From NCBI GenBank assembly GCA_963729935.1, contig CAVSPW010000005.1:682001-746000 (forward strand): 64,000 nt of DNA, given 5' to 3'. This DNA comes from CAIKMD01 sp963729935. GTDB lineage: Bacteria > Pseudomonadota > Alphaproteobacteria > ATCC43930 > CGMCC-115725. Below the pieces are notes generated by a model. That model was not told where the DNA came from and searched no databases. It worked only from the letters and a program-made list of their open reading frames with translations. Shown here piece after piece: positions 24,078 to 33,327 of the stretch (its first letter is position 1; the number at the start of each line of letters is the position of its first letter). Made by a program: the position numbers and the translations under genes.

Positions 24078-25934
24078 GTGCCCATAGGTAACGCGGCCGC
24101 GCTCGCCATGGATGGCGCACTCGATATTCGCGCCCTTGCCGCGGCGTATGAATCCGGTCTCGATCCGGCCGAGCTGCTCGGCCTTCTTCATGCCCGCATC
24201 CAACGCGACGGACTTCGTCCGGTCTGGATCTCAATTTTTTCGCGCGGCGAGGTATTGGCGCGGCTCGATCGCGCCAAGCGACGCCGCGCAGCGGGCGAGA
24301 GCCTTCCGCTCTTCGGAATCCCCTTTGCGATCAAGGACAACATCGACGTGGCGGGTTTGCCGACGACCGCCGCTTGCCCGGCCTTCAGCTACACCCCCGC
24401 GCGTTCGGCATGGGTGGTCGACAAGCTCGAAGCAGCGGGCGCCATCCCATTCGGCAAGACCAATCTCGATCAATTTGCGACCGGCCTCGTCGGCACGCGC
24501 ACGCCCTATGGAATTCCGTCCTGCGTTTTCGATCCGCGCTACATTTCAGGCGGATCGAGCTCCGGCTCCGCCGTTGCCGTGGCGCAGGGCGCGGTGAGCT
24601 TTGCGCTTGGGACCGACACGGCGGGTTCGGGCCGCGCCCCGGCTGCGTTCAACAACATCGTCGGCGTGAAGCCGACAAAAGGCCGCTTGAGCACGCGCGG
24701 CGTCGTTCCGGCGTGCCGCAGTCTCGATTGTGTTTCGGTCTTCGCCGGCACCGTTTCCGATGCGAGCTTCGTCGCGCGTCTGGCGGCGGGCTTCGATGCG
24801 GAGGATCCCTTCTCGCGCCCGATGCCCGAAGAAGCCGAAACCCCGGAAGTTTGGCCTTCCTCTTTCCGCTTCGGCGTACCGGCAGAACCGCTCGCGTTTT
24901 TCGGCGACGAGGAAGCCGAAAGGCTTTTCGCCGAGAGCGTCGCGCGCCTCGAAAGTCTTGGCGGCAGGAGAATTCCCTTCGATTTCGCGCCCTTTCGCGA
25001 GGCGGGCGAGCTTCTTTATGGCGGGCCGTGGGTCGCGGAGCGTCTCGCGGCGATCCGGGAATTCGCCGCACGCCACGCCGAGGACATGCTTCCCGTAACG
25101 CGCGAGATCATCCTTGGCGCCAAGCGCATCAGCGCCGTCGACGCTTTCGACGGCATCTATCGTCTGGCCGCGCTTGCCCGCCGGGCCGAGGCGGAATGGT
25201 CGCGCATGGAGGTCATGCTGCTGCCGACGACCGGAACCATCTACCGGATCGAAGAGATCGAAGCGGATCCGGTGCGGCTCAACACGAATCTCGGACGCTA
25301 CACGAATTTCCTCAACCTCCTCGATCTTTCGGCCATCGCGATACCGGCGGGCTTCAGGTCGAGCGGATTGCCCTTTGGCGTGACGATGATCGCGCGCGCC
25401 TTTCAAGACGAAGTCTTGGCCGCGCTCTGCGAACGCATGCACCACGCGCTTCCCGGCGCCACGATCGGCGCCACCAGCCGGCCGGTGCCGCGCGCCTCGT
25501 CGATCAGCGCGAGGCGCGTCGACGTCGATCGCATCGCGATCGCCGTGGTGGGCGCGCATCTCTCCGGCGAGCCGCTCAATCACGAATTGACGCGGCGCGG
25601 CGCGCAACTCGTTCGGACAGCGTGCACGGCGCCGGGTTATAGCCTCTATGTATTGCCGAATCAGGAGCCCGCCAAACCCGGGCTCGTCTTCGACAGCACC
25701 GGAAGCGGAGGCTTCGAGGTGGAAATCTGGTCGTTGCCAAGCGGCGCACTCGGCTCCTTCATTGCCAACATCGGCGCGCCGCTCGGCATCGGCACGATCC
25801 GCCTCGATGATGGTTCCTCCGTGAAGGGCTTTCTGTGCGAAGCGCATGCGCTTGCCGGCGCTCAAGACATCACCGCGTTCGGCGGATGGCGCCGCTTTTT
25901 GGCCGAGCGTCGGAAAAGGACCGCCGGCACCTGA
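24078..25934 (+). CDS. atzF: Allophanate hydrolase (AtzF type)
   Basis: 618 residues, near the 605 of AtzF. The amidase domain (about 1-460) has the catalytic lysine in IPFAIKDNIDVAGLPTT and the serines in SGGSSSGSAVAVAQG with DTAGSGRAPA. The C-terminal domain (from IAIAVVGAHLSGEPLNHEL) is the extra domain found only in allophanate hydrolases. The reaction yields ammonia and CO2 from allophanate or its carboxylated relatives. GTG 24078 has GAGGGG seven bases upstream; GTG 24063, which overlaps the atzH stop, is the alternative. No urea carboxylase is next to it, which points to the atz/hpx context. Confidence 0.9.
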   Translation: MPIGNAAALAMDGALDIRALAAAYESGLDPAELLGLLHARIQRDGLRPVWISIFSRGEVLARLDRAKRRRAAGESLPLFGIPFAIKDNIDVAGLPTTAACPAFSYTPARSAWVVDKLEAAGAIPFGKTNLDQFATGLVGTRTPYGIPSCVFDPRYISGGSSSGSAVAVAQGAVSFALGTDTAGSGRAPAAFNNIVGVKPTKGRLSTRGVVPACRSLDCVSVFAGTVSDASFVARLAAGFDAEDPFSRPMPEEAETPEVWPSSFRFGVPAEPLAFFGDEEAERLFAESVARLESLGGRRIPFDFAPFREAGELLYGGPWVAERLAAIREFAARHAEDMLPVTREIILGAKRISAVDAFDGIYRLAALARRAEAEWSRMEVMLLPTTGTIYRIEEIEADPVRLNTNLGRYTNFLNLLDLSAIAIPAGFRSSGLPFGVTMIARAFQDEVLAALCERMHHALPGATIGATSRPVPRASSISARRVDVDRIAIAVVGAHLSGEPLNHELTRRGAQLVRTACTAPGYSLYVLPNQEPAKPGLVFDSTGSGGFEVEIWSLPSGALGSFIANIGAPLGIGTIRLDDGSSVKGFLCEAHALAGAQDITAFGGWRRFLAERRKRTAGT

Positions 25935-26240
25935 CCGTCAAGCCGGCGTGCGGCGACGCGGCATGCGCCGCGATTTGAAGCGGCGCGGCCGGCATTGGCT
26001 GCACGCAGCCGCGCGCAAGATGGCGGACACGATTCGCGCCGAGTGGCGACAATGGCGGGCGGCAATGGCAAGCTGAGGGCCAATCACGGCGGATGCGCGA
26101 TCCATGCCGCAGCCTGCCCGGCGCATGGAAACGCAAGCGCAGCGCTGGTTCCTTGGTCTCAAATCAATTAGATTTATAAATTGGCCTAAAATAATTAACT
26201 AAATCGAATATTCTTTCTCGACGAGGACAAGCACGCTGCC
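25935..26240. other. Region upstream of the LysR gene
   Basis: About 300 bases without a supported gene. The last 80 bases are strongly AT-rich against the GC-rich background and probably hold the lysR promoter and operator. Confidence 0.5.
26165..26183. promoter_or_regulatory. Candidate LysR-type binding site
   Basis: CAATT at 26165 and AATTG at 26179 form a dyad with a 9-base spacer and contain a T-N11-A core, the common pattern for LysR regulators. It lies about 60 bases before the lysR start, as expected for autoregulation. Confidence 0.4.
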
Positions 26241-27134
26241 ATGACCATCGAGCAGCTCCGGATTTTCGCCGCCGTCGCGACCCAGCTTCATGTGACGCGC
26301 GCGGCGCGCGAGCTGGGCCTCACGCAATCGGCGGCCAGCTCGGCCATCGCCGCGCTGGAAGCGCGCTATTCGATCAAGCTTTTTCACCGCGTCGGCCGCC
26401 GCGTCGAGTTGACCGAATCGGGGCGCATATTCCTCGACGAGGCCCGATCGGTACTTGCGCGCGTGGCGACGGCCGAACAAACGCTCGACGATCTATCGGG
26501 GTTGGCGCGCGGCTCGCTGCGCATCCATGCCAGCCAGACTATCGCCAATTACTGGCTGCCGCCAATTCTCTTTCGCTGGCGCGCGGCCTATCCGGGGATC
26601 GCGCTCGCGCTCTCGATCGGCAATACCGCGCAGGTTGTCGCAGCCGTATCGGACGGCAGCGCCGATTTGGGCTTCATCGAAGGCGATGTGAGCCAACCCG
26701 AATTGACCCGCGAAACCGTGGCCGGCGACAGATTGCTCTTGGTCGTCGGGGCACGCCATCCATGGGCGAAGCTGCGCAAGGTCCAGCCCCGGCAATTGCC
26801 CGACACCGATTGGATACTGCGCGAGCCGGGCTCGGGCACGCGATCGGAATTCGAGGCGGCTTTGCGGCGCCACGGAATAGCGCCGCAGCGGCTGAATGTC
26901 GTCCTGGAGCTGCCATCGAATGAATCAGTGCGCGCGGCGGTCGAGGCCGGCACCGGCGCAACCGTGATCTCGGAACTCGTCGTGAGCTCGAGCATTCGCG
27001 CCGGGACGTTGCGTCAGATCGAGCTGGCCTTGCCCAAGCGCGCCTTTTACGTGTTGCGCCATCGCGAGCGCTATCGCAGCAAAGCGCATCTGGCGCTGAT
27101 GCAATTCATCGCCGCCGGCAACCCCAGCAACTGA
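26241..27134 (+). CDS. LysR-family transcriptional regulator
   Basis: 297 residues. N-terminal winged helix-turn-helix (QLRIFAAVATQLHVTRAARE, then LGLTQSAASSAIAALEARY) and a CysB/CbbR-like effector domain (GSLRIHASQTIANYWLPPIL, SDGSADLGFIEGDVSQPEL, then AVEAGTGATVISELVV). It follows atzF on the same strand with its own AT-rich upstream region. It may control the atz or Tct genes, but in most such systems the LysR gene is divergent from its target and here it is not. The target remains open. Confidence 0.9.
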   Translation: MTIEQLRIFAAVATQLHVTRAARELGLTQSAASSAIAALEARYSIKLFHRVGRRVELTESGRIFLDEARSVLARVATAEQTLDDLSGLARGSLRIHASQTIANYWLPPILFRWRAAYPGIALALSIGNTAQVVAAVSDGSADLGFIEGDVSQPELTRETVAGDRLLLVVGARHPWAKLRKVQPRQLPDTDWILREPGSGTRSEFEAALRRHGIAPQRLNVVLELPSNESVRAAVEAGTGATVISELVVSSSIRAGTLRQIELALPKRAFYVLRHRERYRSKAHLALMQFIAAGNPSN

Positions 27135-27155
27135 CCGAAGGCCTCGCGGGCCGGC

Positions 27156-27527
27156 TCAGGCGCTCAACACGAAAAGCGCCAAGACGGCCATAAATCCGAA
27201 CGACCAGACGATCGAGCGAAAGTTCGGCCGATTTGCGACATACATCGCCGTATAAACAACGCGCAAAACGACGAAACTTCCGGCGAGCCAATCGATACGG
27301 TTCTGCGGCATATGTGCGAACTCGGCCACGAAAACGCCGGCAGCGAACAGGGGGAAGGCCTCGAAATGATTGCGGTGCGCCCAGTCCGCACGTTGCCGCC
27401 AGCCGGTCAGCCCTTCCAGATCGCGGCGCGGGGCATAATTGTCGATGCCGCCCGGCGCCTTGGCGAGGATGATGGTGAGATAGGGCAGAAAAGCGGCGGC
27501 CAGAATCATCCAATAGGCGAAAGTCAT
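27156..27527 (-). CDS. MAPEG-family membrane protein
   Basis: 123 residues and four hydrophobic segments. Family motif near residue 52: RNHFEAFPLFAAGVFVAEF, plus NRIDWLAGSFVVLRVVYTAMYVANRP. MAPEG proteins are small membrane enzymes, often glutathione dependent; the bacterial branch with this motif has no settled function. Convergent with lysR, 21 bases apart. Cysteines are absent. Confidence 0.83.
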   Translation of the reverse strand: MTFAYWMILAAAFLPYLTIILAKAPGGIDNYAPRRDLEGLTGWRQRADWAHRNHFEAFPLFAAGVFVAEFAHMPQNRIDWLAGSFVVLRVVYTAMYVANRPNFRSIVWSFGFMAVLALFVLSA

Positions 27528-27677
27528 CCTGCATCCCCGCTCATCGATCGCGCCGCCGTTTCATACCCCGGCGGCTCGGGCCGTCAATCGCCGCGGCGTC
27601 CGTGTATTGCCGGCAAGCCGGTGCTAGAATTTTAGCCTCGCCATTCTCGCCGCCCCGCATGGACGAAAGGACCGCCA

Positions 27678-28748
27678 ATGCCTCACCCCGAGACGCGATT
27701 CTTCACGGTCGAGGAGGCCCGCCGATTCATCCTCGGCGCGCTCGGCGCCGTGGGCATGAACCGGCCCGACGCCGAGACCGTGGCCGAGCTCATGATCCTG
27801 ACCGACATGCGCGGCATCGACACGCACGGCATCGCCCGCTTGCCGATCTACGTGCAACGGCTCAAATCGGGCGCGATCAACAAAGCGCCGCAGATCCGCA
27901 TCGTCGAAGAGGCGCCGGCCACGGCCTTGGTCGACGGCGACAACGGCATGGGTCATTTGGTAATGAGTTTTGCCGCCAAACTCGCGATCGAAAAGGCGGC
28001 GAAATGCGGCATTGGCTGGGTCGGCGCGCGTCACAGCAACCACGCCGGCGCGGCCGCGCCCTATGCGATGATGCCCCTCGCGCACGATATGATCGGGCTT
28101 TATCTGGCCGTGGCCGAGGTGAACCACATGGCGCCCTGGGGCGGCATCGAGCCACTGCTCGGCACCAATCCCATCGCCATCGCCATCCCGACCCAGGACG
28201 AGCCCCCGATCGTGCACGACATCGCCACGACCGTCGCCTCGAACGGCCGTGTCGGCGCGGCAGTCGAAGCCGGCGAGTCTTTTCCCGAAGGCTGGATGAT
28301 CGACGCCGAAGGCAACCCGGTGACCGATCCCAAACACGCTCATGACGGCGCGCTGTTGCCGATCGGCGGGTACAAGGGCTACGGCCTCGCTCTCGTCTTC
28401 GCGCTCATGGGCGGCGCACTCAATGGGGCGCCGGTCGGCCGCGACGCGGGCAATCCGGCAGGACCGCCGCGCAAGCCGCCCTCCAACACCGGCCAAGCCA
28501 TTATGGCGCTCGACATCACGAAATTCGGCTCGGCGGATGCCTTCAAGCGCTATGTCGATAAAGTCGTGCGCGACATGCGCATGTCGAAACCCGTCCCCGG
28601 CGGACCGCCAGTCCGATACCCGGGCGAAGGCGGTCATGAGCGCTTCGTCGCGGCAGTGAAATCCGGCATTCCGTTGCGGCCGCCGACGCAAGCCGCCTTG
28701 GAGAAACTCGCTTCCAATTTGGGTATCGAGGCGCTGAAGCTGCGCTAA
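27678..28748 (+). CDS. Ldh-family NAD(P)-dependent oxidoreductase
   Basis: 356 residues. Signature segments of the malate/L-lactate/ureidoglycolate dehydrogenase family: DMRGIDTHGIARLPIYVQRL, VDGDNGMGHLV, GARHSNHAGAAAPYAMM (catalytic histidine), and PIGGYKGYGLALVFALMGG. The family oxidises 2-hydroxy acids and includes ureidoglycolate dehydrogenase (AllD) and sulfolactate dehydrogenase. The nearby oxalurate-type atz/hpx genes make an AllD-like role worth testing, but nothing in the sequence proves it. Confidence 0.88.
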   Translation: MPHPETRFFTVEEARRFILGALGAVGMNRPDAETVAELMILTDMRGIDTHGIARLPIYVQRLKSGAINKAPQIRIVEEAPATALVDGDNGMGHLVMSFAAKLAIEKAAKCGIGWVGARHSNHAGAAAPYAMMPLAHDMIGLYLAVAEVNHMAPWGGIEPLLGTNPIAIAIPTQDEPPIVHDIATTVASNGRVGAAVEAGESFPEGWMIDAEGNPVTDPKHAHDGALLPIGGYKGYGLALVFALMGGALNGAPVGRDAGNPAGPPRKPPSNTGQAIMALDITKFGSADAFKRYVDKVVRDMRMSKPVPGGPPVRYPGEGGHERFVAAVKSGIPLRPPTQAALEKLASNLGIEALKLR

Positions 28749-29013
28749 CCGCAAGGAGCCCGTCGCCGTTGGCGACAGGCCGGATAACTTTCCATCCATT
28801 CGCGCATCGTCGTCGGCGAGCTTCGCCGCAAGGGCACGGCGCCCACCAAGCAAGAGCGTCTGCCTCTTTTCCGCGCTGCCCACCGACGATTCAACAAAGT
28901 TCATGCGATTCTGCCCACGCGCGTCTCCGCCTCAATTCTCGGGATCGGGGTTGCGGCAAGGGCAAGACGGCAAGATACTCGGGTTCCTACAGGATCACTC
29001 AGTCGGAAAAATT

Positions 29014-29880
29014 ATGGTCGCAAAGATTATCGATGGCGTCGCGATCGCCAAGGAAGTCCGCATCGGCATCGCCGCTCGCGCCGCAGCGTTGAAGGCGCGC
29101 GGCATTCACCCGGCACTCGCCGTCATCATGGTGGGAGACAATCACGCATCGGAGATCTACGTCCGCAACAAGGTGCGGGCCTGCGGGGAAGCCGGGATCA
29201 AATCCGAAGTCATCCGGTTCGCGGCCGACGTGTCCGAGCGGAAATTGTTGGACTGCATCGCGCGGCTCAATGCCAATCCGGGCATACACGGCATTCTGGT
29301 GCAGCTGCCCCTCCCCACCCACATCTCGGTGCGCGGCGTGCTGGAGACGATTTCGGTCGCCAAGGATGTCGACGGCTTTCATCTCTACAATGTCGGCGGC
29401 CTCGTGATCGGTAAGACCGTGTTCCCACCCTGTACGCCTTATGGCGTGCAGAAGATTCTGGAACATGAAGGGATCGAACTCGAAGGCAAGAACGTGACCG
29501 TCGTCGGCGCGAGCAATATCGTCGGCAAGCCGCTTGCCTTGATGCTGATGCAGCGCGAGGCGACCGTCGCGATCTGTCACGCCAAGACGCGCGATCTCGC
29601 GCAATACACGATCCTTGCCGATATTCTCGTGGTCGCCGCGGGATCGCCGAATCTGATCGTCCCGCAGATGATCCGCAGCGGCGCCGTCGTCATCGATGTC
29701 GGCATCAATCGGCTCCCCAACGGCAAGCTCGTGGGCGACGTAGACTTCGAAGGCGTGAAGCAAAAGGCGTCCTACATCACGCCGGTTCCAGGCGGCGTCG
29801 GCCCCATGACGGTCACGATGCTTCTGGAAAACACCGTCGCCGCCGCAGAACGCTTGGGTGCCTCGACAGCGTCCAGCTGA
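29014..29880 (+). CDS. folD: Bifunctional methylenetetrahydrofolate dehydrogenase/cyclohydrolase
   Basis: 288 residues from ATG 29014; the frame is open for 37 more codons upstream, but the family starts here. Motifs: catalytic tyrosine and lysine in SEIYVRNKVRACGEAGI, GILVQLPLP, KDVDGFHLYNVG, and PCTPYGVQKILEH. The Rossmann loop VVGASNIVGKPLALML is followed by TPVPGGVGPMTVTMLLENT. It interconverts methylene-, methenyl- and formyl-tetrahydrofolate. The CTPYGVQKIL form, with Tyr and Val, and an N-terminal VAKIIDG resemble accessory FolD copies in one-carbon or demethylation clusters, so a second folD may exist elsewhere. Confidence 0.95.
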   Translation: MVAKIIDGVAIAKEVRIGIAARAAALKARGIHPALAVIMVGDNHASEIYVRNKVRACGEAGIKSEVIRFAADVSERKLLDCIARLNANPGIHGILVQLPLPTHISVRGVLETISVAKDVDGFHLYNVGGLVIGKTVFPPCTPYGVQKILEHEGIELEGKNVTVVGASNIVGKPLALMLMQREATVAICHAKTRDLAQYTILADILVVAAGSPNLIVPQMIRSGAVVIDVGINRLPNGKLVGDVDFEGVKQKASYITPVPGGVGPMTVTMLLENTVAAAERLGASTASS

Positions 29881-30226
29881 AGAGGCCGGCTTCGGCATTC
29901 GATGCCGGGGACCTTTGATCGCGATGAAGGAAGCCCGCCGCCAAAGAGAAATGGCGCGCATCGGATTGCTCCTTCTGGGTCGATAGGACCGCCCAAAGCA
30001 GCCTTGCGGCCGAGATATTTGTGGAAAGCGGCAGGAAATTAGGCACCTGTTTCCGGAAGGCTCATCTGCCCATGCCGAACGATCGGGCTTTCCGATATCG
30101 CCGGACGCAACGCCTCACGCCTTCCCTTGCGTAAGGCGGCTCGGGCGCCCAAAATTGCGCTTAACATTGCTTGGGCACCTGCCGGGATCTGAAAAGCCAG
30201 GCGTCTGCGATAGTGTGAACGTAACC
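29881..30226. other. Intergenic region after folD
   Basis: About 345 bases. A small stem-loop (CGGCAT/ATGCCG near 29895) follows folD without a T-run. I see no gene; the promoter of the amidohydrolase genes should be near the end. Confidence 0.45.
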
Positions 30227-31327
30227 ATGGTACCGACAACGAAAAACGCGATCGACTGCGACGTTCACCCTTCCGTGCCGGGGATGAAGGCGTTGCTGCC
30301 TTATTTCGACGAATATTGGCGCGACGCCATCATCGGTCGGGGTATCGACCGCCTCAATCTCGACATCACGTCCTACCCTTCCGGCGCGCCGCTCTCGGGG
30401 CGGGCCGATTGGCGCCCCAGCCAAGGCAATCCCGGCAGCGATATCGAGCTGGTGCGGCGCCAGGCACTCGACGGGTTCGGTAGCCGTTTTGCGATTCTCA
30501 ACTGCCTGCATGCCGCGCAAATCTTCCACAGCGAGGATATGGGGGCGGCCTTCTGCCGCGCGATCAACGACTGGCTTGCCGCGGAATGGCTCGACCACGA
30601 ACCGCGCTTCAGGGCATCGATCGTGGTGCCGACCCAGAATCCCGAGCTTGCCGTCGACGAGATCGAACGCCGCGCCGCCGACAAGCGTTTCGTCCAGGTC
30701 CTGATGATCGCGGGCGACGAGATGCCGCTGGGCCGGCGCCACTACTGGCCCATTTATCGCGCCGCGGAGCGGCACGGCCTTCCCATCGGCATCCATGCCG
30801 GCAGCACCTACCGCCATGCGCCGACGCCGGGCGGCTGGCCTTCCTATTATCTCGAGGATTATGTGAGCTATGGCGGCGCGTTCGAGAGCACGCTTTTGAG
30901 CCTCGTCGCCGAAGGCGTGTTCGTCAAATTCCCGCGACTCACGGCGGTGTTCATCGAATCGGGGTTCACGTGGCTTCCCGCGTGCCTGTGGCGCTTCGAC
31001 AAGACGTGGCGCGGCGTGCGCGCGGAGATTCCCTGGGTCGATCGCCCGCCGGCGGCGGTCGTTCGCGACCATATCCGGTTTACGCTTCAACCGGTCGACG
31101 CGCCGCCGCATCCCGGGCAATTGGCGCGCGTGATCGAGCAGATGGGCTCGGACAAGCTCTTGCTGTTCTCGACCGACTACCCGCATTGGCAATTCGATGG
31201 TGACGCGGTCCTGCCGCCCGAACTATCGGGCGCTCTGGCGCGCAAAATACTGATCGAAAATCCGTTGCAAACCTACCCGCGTCTTGCCGAAACCGTGCAT
31301 CACACCAGCCAGGAGCGCGTGCCGTGA
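30227..31327 (+). CDS. Amidohydrolase family 2 (PF04909-type), first of a tandem pair
   Basis: 366 residues from ATG 30227. Metal-site motifs of the ACMSD-like amidohydrolases: AIDCDVHPS at the start, GLPIGIHAGS in the middle, and LLFSTDYPHWQFD near the end. The family covers decarboxylases and hydrolases of aromatic or cyclic acids. It overlaps the next gene by four bases (GTGA). The two products align over their whole length (for example LGRRHYWPIYRAAERHGLPI against LGRRRYWPIYRAAAEAGLPI), so they come from a duplication. No substrate can be assigned. Confidence 0.87.
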   Translation: MVPTTKNAIDCDVHPSVPGMKALLPYFDEYWRDAIIGRGIDRLNLDITSYPSGAPLSGRADWRPSQGNPGSDIELVRRQALDGFGSRFAILNCLHAAQIFHSEDMGAAFCRAINDWLAAEWLDHEPRFRASIVVPTQNPELAVDEIERRAADKRFVQVLMIAGDEMPLGRRHYWPIYRAAERHGLPIGIHAGSTYRHAPTPGGWPSYYLEDYVSYGGAFESTLLSLVAEGVFVKFPRLTAVFIESGFTWLPACLWRFDKTWRGVRAEIPWVDRPPAAVVRDHIRFTLQPVDAPPHPGQLARVIEQMGSDKLLLFSTDYPHWQFDGDAVLPPELSGALARKILIENPLQTYPRLAETVHHTSQERVP

Positions 31328-32430
31328 CGATCGAGGTTCTGGAACGCCCGCCGGCCAAGAAAGAAACCCGGTTCAGCGTCATCGATTGCGACATCCACCC
31401 GACAATGGGATCGCTCTCGGATCTCAACCCGTGGCTGGCCAAGCGGTGGCAGCAGCACATCGTCACCTATGGCGAGTTCGTGCGCCAAGGACTCTCGAAG
31501 ACCTTGTCGCATCCGCGCATGCAGCCGGCCGTATCGCGCGCCGATGCGTGGCCTCCCACTGGCGGATTGCCGGGCTCGCATCTGCCGTTCATGCAAGAGC
31601 AGCATCTCGACGCCAACGGCGTCGCTTACGGTGTGCTCCAGCCGTTGCGGCCCAACGGCAATTCACAGCGCAATCTCGAATTCGGCGCGGCGCTCTCGGC
31701 AGCGCTCAACGAATGGCAACTCGAGAATTGGACCGGCAAAGACAAGCGACTCAAGGGTTCGATCGCCGTCACCCAGGAATGGCCCGAGGCGGCCGTGAAA
31801 GAAATCGAGCGCCGCGCCGGCAATCGGGATTTCATCCAGGTCTCGTTGCCGCCGCGCGCCGACGAGCCCTTGGGCCGTCGCCGCTATTGGCCGATCTATC
31901 GAGCCGCCGCCGAGGCGGGCTTGCCGATCGGGCTACACGTGTCGGGCGTCAACGGGCACAGTTCGACCGCCTCGGGCTCGCCTTCGTTCTATATCGAGGA
32001 ACATCACAACAACGTTCAATCGATGCAGGGGGTGGTGACGAGCCTCGTCATCGAAGGCGTGTTCGAAGAGTTTCCCGCGCTCAAGGTCGTGCTGATCGAA
32101 GGCGGGTTCGCTTGGGTGCCCGCTTTGTCCTGGCGGCTCGACAAGCACTGGGCAAAGATGCGCGACGAGGTGCCGCATGTGAAGCGGCCGCCCTCCGAAT
32201 ATATCCGCGAGCACATCTGGTACACGACTCAGCCGATCGAAGAGCCGGAGCAGCCCGAGCATCTCATCGACCTCTTCGATTGGATCGGATGGGATCGGCT
32301 GCTTTTTTCGACCGATTATCCGCATTGGGATTTCGACGATCCCCATACCGTTTTCAAGGTCAAGCTTTCCGAAGCTCAAAAACGACAGCTCTTCCGCGGC
32401 AACGCCGAAAAGCTGTACGGGCTGAAATAA
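31324..32430 (+). CDS. Amidohydrolase family 2, second of a tandem pair
   Basis: 368 residues. Same motifs as its neighbour: VIDCDIHPT, GLPIGLHVSGVNGHSS, LLFSTDYPHWDFDDPH. The metal ligands appear kept in both copies, so neither looks inactive. Its GTG start overlaps the stop of the upstream gene, and its stop is one base from the Rieske gene. Tight coupling suggests that the two proteins form one heteromeric enzyme or act in successive steps. Confidence 0.87.
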   Translation: MTIEVLERPPAKKETRFSVIDCDIHPTMGSLSDLNPWLAKRWQQHIVTYGEFVRQGLSKTLSHPRMQPAVSRADAWPPTGGLPGSHLPFMQEQHLDANGVAYGVLQPLRPNGNSQRNLEFGAALSAALNEWQLENWTGKDKRLKGSIAVTQEWPEAAVKEIERRAGNRDFIQVSLPPRADEPLGRRRYWPIYRAAAEAGLPIGLHVSGVNGHSSTASGSPSFYIEEHHNNVQSMQGVVTSLVIEGVFEEFPALKVVLIEGGFAWVPALSWRLDKHWAKMRDEVPHVKRPPSEYIREHIWYTTQPIEEPEQPEHLIDLFDWIGWDRLLFSTDYPHWDFDDPHTVFKVKLSEAQKRQLFRGNAEKLYGLK

Positions 32431-32431
32431 C

Positions 32432-32845
32432 ATGGAGCGGCACGCCGTGGCGGCGGTCGGCGAGGTCGCGCCCGGCGGCAGCAAATTGGTGACCGTCAAG
32501 GGGCGCGAGATCGCGCTTTTCAATGTTGGCGGGGAATATTTCGCTCTCTTCAACACCTGCCCGCATGCGGGCGCGTCTCTCTGCCGCGGAAAGATCGTAC
32601 GGCCGGCGGAATCCACCGAGCCCGGCACCTATCGTCTCGCGCATGATCGCGCCATGCTCCGTTGCCCGTGGCATGGCTGGCAATTCGACATCCGCACCGG
32701 CCAGGCGTGGTGCGATCCCGAGACGCTCAAAGTGCGGAACTACCCAGTTGCGATCGAGGCAGGCGCCCAGCTCGCCAAAGGCCCCTATGTCGCCGAGACC
32801 TTTGCCGTCTCGATCGACCAGGACTACGTCGTTATCGAGATGTAA
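32432..32845 (+). CDS. Rieske 2Fe-2S ferredoxin-like protein
   Basis: 137 residues. Cluster ligands: CPHAGASLCRG and CPWHGWQFD, the C-x-H and C-x2-H pairs, separated by a longer than usual insert (about 32 residues, KIVRPAESTEPGTYRLAHDR) found in a ferredoxin branch linked with oxygenases. It starts one base after the amidohydrolase stop, so the three are one operon. No oxygenase large subunit is in the window; its electron partner must be elsewhere, or it may serve another redox enzyme such as the flavin enzyme nearby. Confidence 0.88.
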   Translation: MERHAVAAVGEVAPGGSKLVTVKGREIALFNVGGEYFALFNTCPHAGASLCRGKIVRPAESTEPGTYRLAHDRAMLRCPWHGWQFDIRTGQAWCDPETLKVRNYPVAIEAGAQLAKGPYVAETFAVSIDQDYVVIEM

Positions 32846-33327
32846 CGCCCCGGCGCGCAAGGGGGAGCGGCCGCGCCGCCCGCTCAACGGCGTCCGCGCC
32901 CGCCGAGCGACCTCACAATCGCCTTCCAGACCTTGACCGGTTATGCCGGATCGGTTTTCACGCCACGCTTCGGGGGCTGGTGCCGGGTGAACCGGATCGC
33001 CGCCGATGCGAGCTGGAGCCAAGGCCCCTCCTTGAAGCACCGTCGCCTTTGTGCGACGCGTTCCCTGTTAGGGGAGTCTCAACCCATGCCGTGCTACGCC
33101 ATGGTGCGCGCTCGCACTGAGAGCGAAACACGGTCACTCGACATGACGGGAATTGGAATTTCTTTGATAATTTGCGCGTGGTTAATGCTGCGGTCGATGG
33201 GCTGATCGCTCGCTCGACGAGCCGCGGCTCATCGGACCGACACGCGTGATCCCGAGCCGTCGCGGTTGCGCCGCTCCGCCGCTCGATCAGCGCCCGGAAA
33301 GCCTTGGCTCGGGCAGACGCGACAGCC
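32846..33327. other. Intergenic region between convergent genes
   Basis: About 480 bases. It includes a 12-bp perfect palindrome GAGCCGCGGCTC at 33219. Codon use in the open frames looks random. A 20-codon frame ending near 33205 has a hydrophobic product but no good ribosome site, so I do not call it. Confidence 0.45.

Noticed and set aside
24374..25642. Long open frame inside atzF in another frame
   Set aside because: atzF shows complete amidase and C-terminal domains in its own frame; the alternative is low-complexity arginine-rich.
33133..33205. Hydrophobic 20-codon frame between the Rieske gene and the hydrolase
   Set aside because: No ribosome site and no conserved context; probably chance in an AT-richer patch.
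33219..33230. 12-bp palindrome GAGCCGCGGCTC
   Set aside because: Short GC-rich palindromes are common in such DNA; it is between convergent genes, so an operator is unlikely.
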